DNA of 8,185 bases from Roseiarcus sp043784465 (lineage in GTDB: Bacteria > Pseudomonadota > Alphaproteobacteria > Rhizobiales > Beijerinckiaceae): the NCBI GenBank assembly GCA_043784465.1, contig JAYVYJ010000143.1:1-8185 (forward strand). Direction: 5' to 3'. Within the stretch, counting starts at the first letter, position 1; each line of letters starts with the position of its first letter. Below are positions 5,954-8,185 of the stretch, piece by piece. Both the position numbers and the translations under genes were made by a program. A model generated the notes under the pieces. The model was given only the letters and a program-made list of their open reading frames with translations. It was not told the origin of the DNA and ran no database searches.

Positions 5954-6199
5954 GATTTGCTCCTGAATACGGACCTTGCGCCTCCGACGTGGCCGCCGGC
6001 TATTTCTACGCTGAGCGATCGTTAGCACAGGGAGCGATCAAGTATTACAAGTCTTGGTATTCACCATTAACAGGTTTAGGAAAGTTATCCGCATTTATAC
6101 AATCTAATTAACACATCGGTAACCATTGTATTCAAGCGCGACTGACGGGCGGCCCAAATCTTGTTAAATTTGCTTACGTTTTGACCCGGAGAGACCGCG
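5954..6199. promoter_or_regulatory. AT-rich divergent control region of the carrier-protein cluster
   Basis: This 246-bp gap lies between the divergent dehydrogenase-ligase and carrier-hydrolase pairs and is clearly richer in A/T than its surroundings, most strongly at 6040-6180. On the minus strand TATAAA (6099-6094) with TTACCG 17 nt upstream (6122-6117) is a candidate promoter for the dehydrogenase operon; its -35 is poor. Several TTAAC words occur (for example 6067-6071, 6108-6112), but no exact CtrA-type TTAA-N7-TTAA pair was found. For the carrier gene only the GGAGAG ribosome site before 6200 is clear. No coding frame is convincing here. Confidence 0.55.
6013..6039. repeat. Direct repeat GAGCGATC x2, 19-bp period
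   Basis: GAGCGATC at 6013-6020 recurs at 6032-6039. The 19-bp spacing is close to two helical turns, so both copies face the same side of the DNA, as paired operator half-sites often do. They lie 60-86 bp upstream of the dehydrogenase ATG, inside its predicted leader. Operator function is inferred. Confidence 0.4.
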
Positions 6200-6460
6200 A
6201 TGCTGGACGCCCCCCCGATGAGTGCGCGCATACTGGACCTGGTGCGCGCCGCCGCGCCCCGGCTTTCCGAGGTCGCAGGCGATCCGCTCAACGTCGATCT
6301 CAAGGACGCCGGCCTCGCCTCCGTGGCGGCGGTGCGGCTGATGCTGGAGGTCGAGGCCGCCTTCGACGTCGAGATTCCCGATTCCGAGCTGACGCCCCAG
6401 AATTTCGCGACCGTAGCGAATATCGAAAATCTCGTGCGTCGCTTGAAGGCGGCGGCCTGA
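6200..6460 (+). CDS. Small acyl/aminoacyl carrier protein
   Basis: The 86-aa, acidic, helical protein has the carrier protein layout. Ser41 in DAGLASVAAVRLMLEVE is the expected 4'-phosphopantetheine site, followed by helix III and AAFDVEIPDSELTPQNFATV with the usual terminal IENLVRRL helix. The site reads GLAS instead of the DSL typical of fatty-acid ACP, so this is probably a specialised carrier. A cognate for the ligase at 3799-4719 is the natural reading: ligases of this family are known to charge small dedicated carriers encoded near them. Start: ATG at 6200 with GGAGAG about 6 nt upstream; Met7 is an alternative start. It needs a phosphopantetheinyl transferase, not present in the window. 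It is transcribed with the hydrolase that begins 7 nt after its stop. Confidence 0.93.
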   Translation: MLDAPPMSARILDLVRAAAPRLSEVAGDPLNVDLKDAGLASVAAVRLMLEVEAAFDVEIPDSELTPQNFATVANIENLVRRLKAAA

Positions 6461-6467
6461 CGTCTCC

Positions 6468-7373
6468 TTGAACCTGGACCGCGGCGCCCGGCGCTTTCTC
6501 GATATGCTGAACGGCGCCGCGCGCGCCGGCGTCCCCAGCGTCGACGACCTGCGGACGGCGGCGGTCGACCTCGCCCGTTGCGCCGCGCCCCCCCCGCCGG
6601 TCGAGCGCCGCGACGAAAGACTGCGCGATCTGCGGCTGCGCGTCTACGATGCCCCGGGACGCGCCACGCATGTCCTGCCGGGGCTCGTCTATCTGCATGG
6701 CGGGGGGCTGGTGGCGGGCGATCTCGACACCCACGACGCGCTCAGCGCCTCGCTGGCGGCGGGCGCGGGCTGCCGCGTGATTGCCGTGGACTACCGCCGC
6801 GCGCCCGAGCACAAATTTCCCGCCGCGCGCGACGACGCCTTCGCGGCGGTCGCGGCGGCGCTCGACGATCCCGACCGCTTCCGGCTCGATCCCGCCCGCA
6901 TCGGGGTCGGCGGCGATAGCGCGGGCGGACAACTCGCCGCGCTCGCCGCGCGCCGGTTCGGCGCGCGCCTCGCGCTGCAATTCCTGATCTGCCCGGTGAT
7001 GGACGCGCTCGCGCGCGCCCCCTCCCGCTTCGCGCTGGCCGAGGGCCATCTAATCGACGAGGCGACGATGCGTGTTTACTGGGACGCCTATCGCGTCGAG
7101 GGGCTGGAGCCGCATTCGCCCGAGGTCGCGCCGCTCGCCCACGACGATTTCTCTGGCCTTCCCCCGGCGCGCGTCCATGTGGCGGAAGGCGATCCCTTGC
7201 AGGACGAAGGCGCGGCCTATGCGCAGGCGCTGACCCTGGCCGGGACGCCCTGTCGATTGATGCGCCACGCCGGCATGATCCATCATTTCGCCAGTCTAGG
7301 CGGCGTGGTCCCGGCGGCGCGCGCCGCTCTGGACGCCGTCGCGGCCGATCTCGCCGATGCGTTTGCGGCCTGA
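6468..7373 (+). CDS. Alpha/beta hydrolase of the HSL esterase type
   Basis: The 301-aa protein is a hormone-sensitive-lipase-type (acetyl-esterase-like) hydrolase. Signature residues are present: oxyanion-hole HGGG (77-80), nucleophile Ser151 in GGDSAGGQ, Asp242 in VAEGDPLQDEG and His272 in GMIHHF. The DYRRAPEHKFPA block (108-119) is typical. There is no signal peptide, so it acts in the cytoplasm. Start: TTG at 6468, chosen because NLDRGARRFLD matches the usual N-terminus of the family. No good ribosome site precedes it and the carrier stop is only 7 nt upstream, so translation is probably coupled. ATG at 6504 is an alternative that would lose 12 family-like residues. In this context it could release a product from the carrier as a thioesterase would, but the family mostly cleaves carboxylic esters. 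Confidence 0.88.
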   Translation: MNLDRGARRFLDMLNGAARAGVPSVDDLRTAAVDLARCAAPPPPVERRDERLRDLRLRVYDAPGRATHVLPGLVYLHGGGLVAGDLDTHDALSASLAAGAGCRVIAVDYRRAPEHKFPAARDDAFAAVAAALDDPDRFRLDPARIGVGGDSAGGQLAALAARRFGARLALQFLICPVMDALARAPSRFALAEGHLIDEATMRVYWDAYRVEGLEPHSPEVAPLAHDDFSGLPPARVHVAEGDPLQDEGAAYAQALTLAGTPCRLMRHAGMIHHFASLGGVVPAARAALDAVAADLADAFAA

Positions 7374-7519
7374 CCGTCCGACTGTGCAGCGACGGGTTGG
7401 GTTCGACGCGGTTAGAGTGGGGGGGTAGCCCCACCCTGAAAGCACAGTGATTTCACTTTAACCCTCCCCCATCGAGGGAGGAGGCGGTCGCCCGCGCGTA
7501 TCGCCATTCGCTGCGCGCT
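7374..7519. other. Convergent intergenic region with two G/C hairpins
   Basis: This 146-bp gap lies between convergent genes and contains no gene. GTGGGG/CCCCAC (7417-7422 and 7429-7434, 6-nt loop) and CCTCCC/GGGAGG (7463-7468 and 7476-7481, 7-nt loop) are perfect 6-bp stems; a short AGTGA/TCACT stem lies between them. The second looks like the dispersed 'CCCTCCC...GGGAGGG' palindromes I recall between genes in many Hyphomicrobiales. They may serve as a two-way terminator, though no long T-run follows. Confidence 0.4.
7463..7481. repeat. REP-like CCTCCC/GGGAGG palindrome
   Basis: Perfect 6-bp inverted repeat with a 7-nt loop, between convergent stop codons. On the minus strand the stem is followed by GTTAAAG. 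Only one copy is in the window, so membership of a dispersed repeat family is a recollection-based guess. Confidence 0.3.
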
Positions 7520-8185
7520 CTAAAGCCGCAATACGCCCGACGTAATCGCCGCGGCTTCGGCTTTGCCCAGCGGACGGTACCCCTCGCCGTCGGCGAGGAA
7601 CAGCCGGTCCTCGGAAGCCGAGGCATCGTACCCTTGCGCGACATAAAGCGCCCGTCGCGGCTTGAACGTCTCGGTGCGCGCGATCTCGGGCGTCGTGCGA
7701 AGAAACACCGGCCGCGCCCAGCGGGGCAGGTCGTCGAGCGTCTGAACCAGCGCCGCCATGTCGAACCTGCCGGATATCGCCGCCATGCCCGCGCGCCCTT
7801 CGTGGCCCGGAACCTGCACGCCATACACCAGCGCGTCCGTCACGCCGGGACACCGCTCGATGGCCTGGGCCACTTCGGCGCAGGCGACGTTCTCCCCCTT
7901 CCAGCGGAATGTGTCGCCGACCCGGTCGACGAAATAATAAAATCCCTCTGCATCCCGTCGCATCAGATCGCCCGTGCGCATCCAAGCGTCGCCGGCCGCG
8001 AACACGTCGCGCAAGATCTTCTTTTCGGTGGCTTGCGGGTCCGCATAGCCTTCGAAACGCGAGGCCGCGTCGCCGGCGATGCGCCCCAGCGCCTCGCCCG
8101 CCTCGCCGTCCGCCGCCCGCCTGCAAAACCCATCCGCTCCCCGCGCGGGCGCCTGCGCATCCTCGTCGAAAGCCGCGAGCGCGAG
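7520..8185 (-). CDS. FATP-type long-chain acyl-CoA synthetase, C-terminal part (runs off right edge)
   Basis: The frame is open from the right edge to a TAG at 7520, giving the last 221 residues of an AMP-forming acyl-CoA synthetase of the fatty-acid-transport-protein type; the N-terminal ATP-binding part lies outside. Visible are the segment GYADPQATEKKILRDVF, the adenylation motif TGDLMRRD, the hinge and signature block YYFVDRVGDTFRWKGENV, and the C-terminal lysine region ETFKPRRAL. These enzymes make acyl-CoA from free long-chain or very-long-chain acids, usually at the inner membrane. There is no internal break in the visible part. It converges on the hydrolase gene with a 146-bp gap. Whether it belongs to the carrier-protein cluster cannot be told; it may equally be a housekeeping lipid gene. 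Confidence 0.9.
   Translation of the reverse strand, partial: LALAAFDEDAQAPARGADGFCRRAADGEAGEALGRIAGDAASRFEGYADPQATEKKILRDVFAAGDAWMRTGDLMRRDAEGFYYFVDRVGDTFRWKGENVACAEVAQAIERCPGVTDALVYGVQVPGHEGRAGMAAISGRFDMAALVQTLDDLPRWARPVFLRTTPEIARTETFKPRRALYVAQGYDASASEDRLFLADGEGYRPLGKAEAAAITSGVLRL

Noticed and set aside
5954..6028. N-terminal extension of the dehydrogenase to an ATG at 6028
   Set aside because: It adds an Arg-rich stretch with no family match; AGGAG sits correctly before the ATG at 5953.
6060..6180. CtrA-type binding sites in the divergent region
   Set aside because: Several TTAA words are present, but none shows the exact TTAA-N7-TTAA spacing; only a one-off near match (TTAA-N7-GTAA) was seen.

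Overview
The window comes from a GC-rich alphaproteobacterium, probably of the Hyphomicrobiales. The S12 and S7 sequences look alphaproteobacterial, and the S12 N-terminus (a YREKARHL stretch) recalls, from memory only, the Methylobacterium/Beijerinckia side of that order. Codons are strongly G/C-ended, so long open frames antisense to real genes are common and were discarded. No tRNA, rRNA, CRISPR array or insertion sequence was seen.

Region 1 (1-1694, minus strand) is the start of the str operon: rpsL, rpsG and the first 162 codons of fusA, which runs off the left edge. A well-formed sigma70-type promoter at 1666-1694 has a GC-rich discriminator and gives a leader of about 285 nt. The EF-G fragment has the usual alphaproteobacterial N-terminus and all G motifs. 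Its switch I and following residues, however, look unlike the EF-G normally found in this class.

Region 2 (1780-2840, minus strand) holds a small PAS-like protein that resembles the middle of LuxR-type regulators but has no helix-turn-helix, and a secreted Spy/LTXXQ-like protein.

Region 3 (3001-8185) is the most interesting part. It contains a class II synthetase-like amino acid:carrier protein ligase, an acyl-CoA dehydrogenase-like flavoprotein 10 nt upstream of it, and a divergently transcribed small carrier protein followed 7 nt later by an HSL-type alpha/beta hydrolase. An HpcH/HpaI aldolase converges on the ligase, and the C-terminal part of a FATP-type acyl-CoA synthetase converges on the hydrolase. 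The two divergent pairs share an AT-rich control region (5954-6199).

The likely logic is that the ligase activates a small amino acid (glycine or alanine in characterised relatives) and loads it on the phosphopantetheine of the carrier. The flavoprotein, and perhaps the aldolase, would modify the tethered unit and the hydrolase would release it. To my knowledge the end product of such systems is unknown. Membership of the aldolase and acyl-CoA synthetase is inferred from proximity only.
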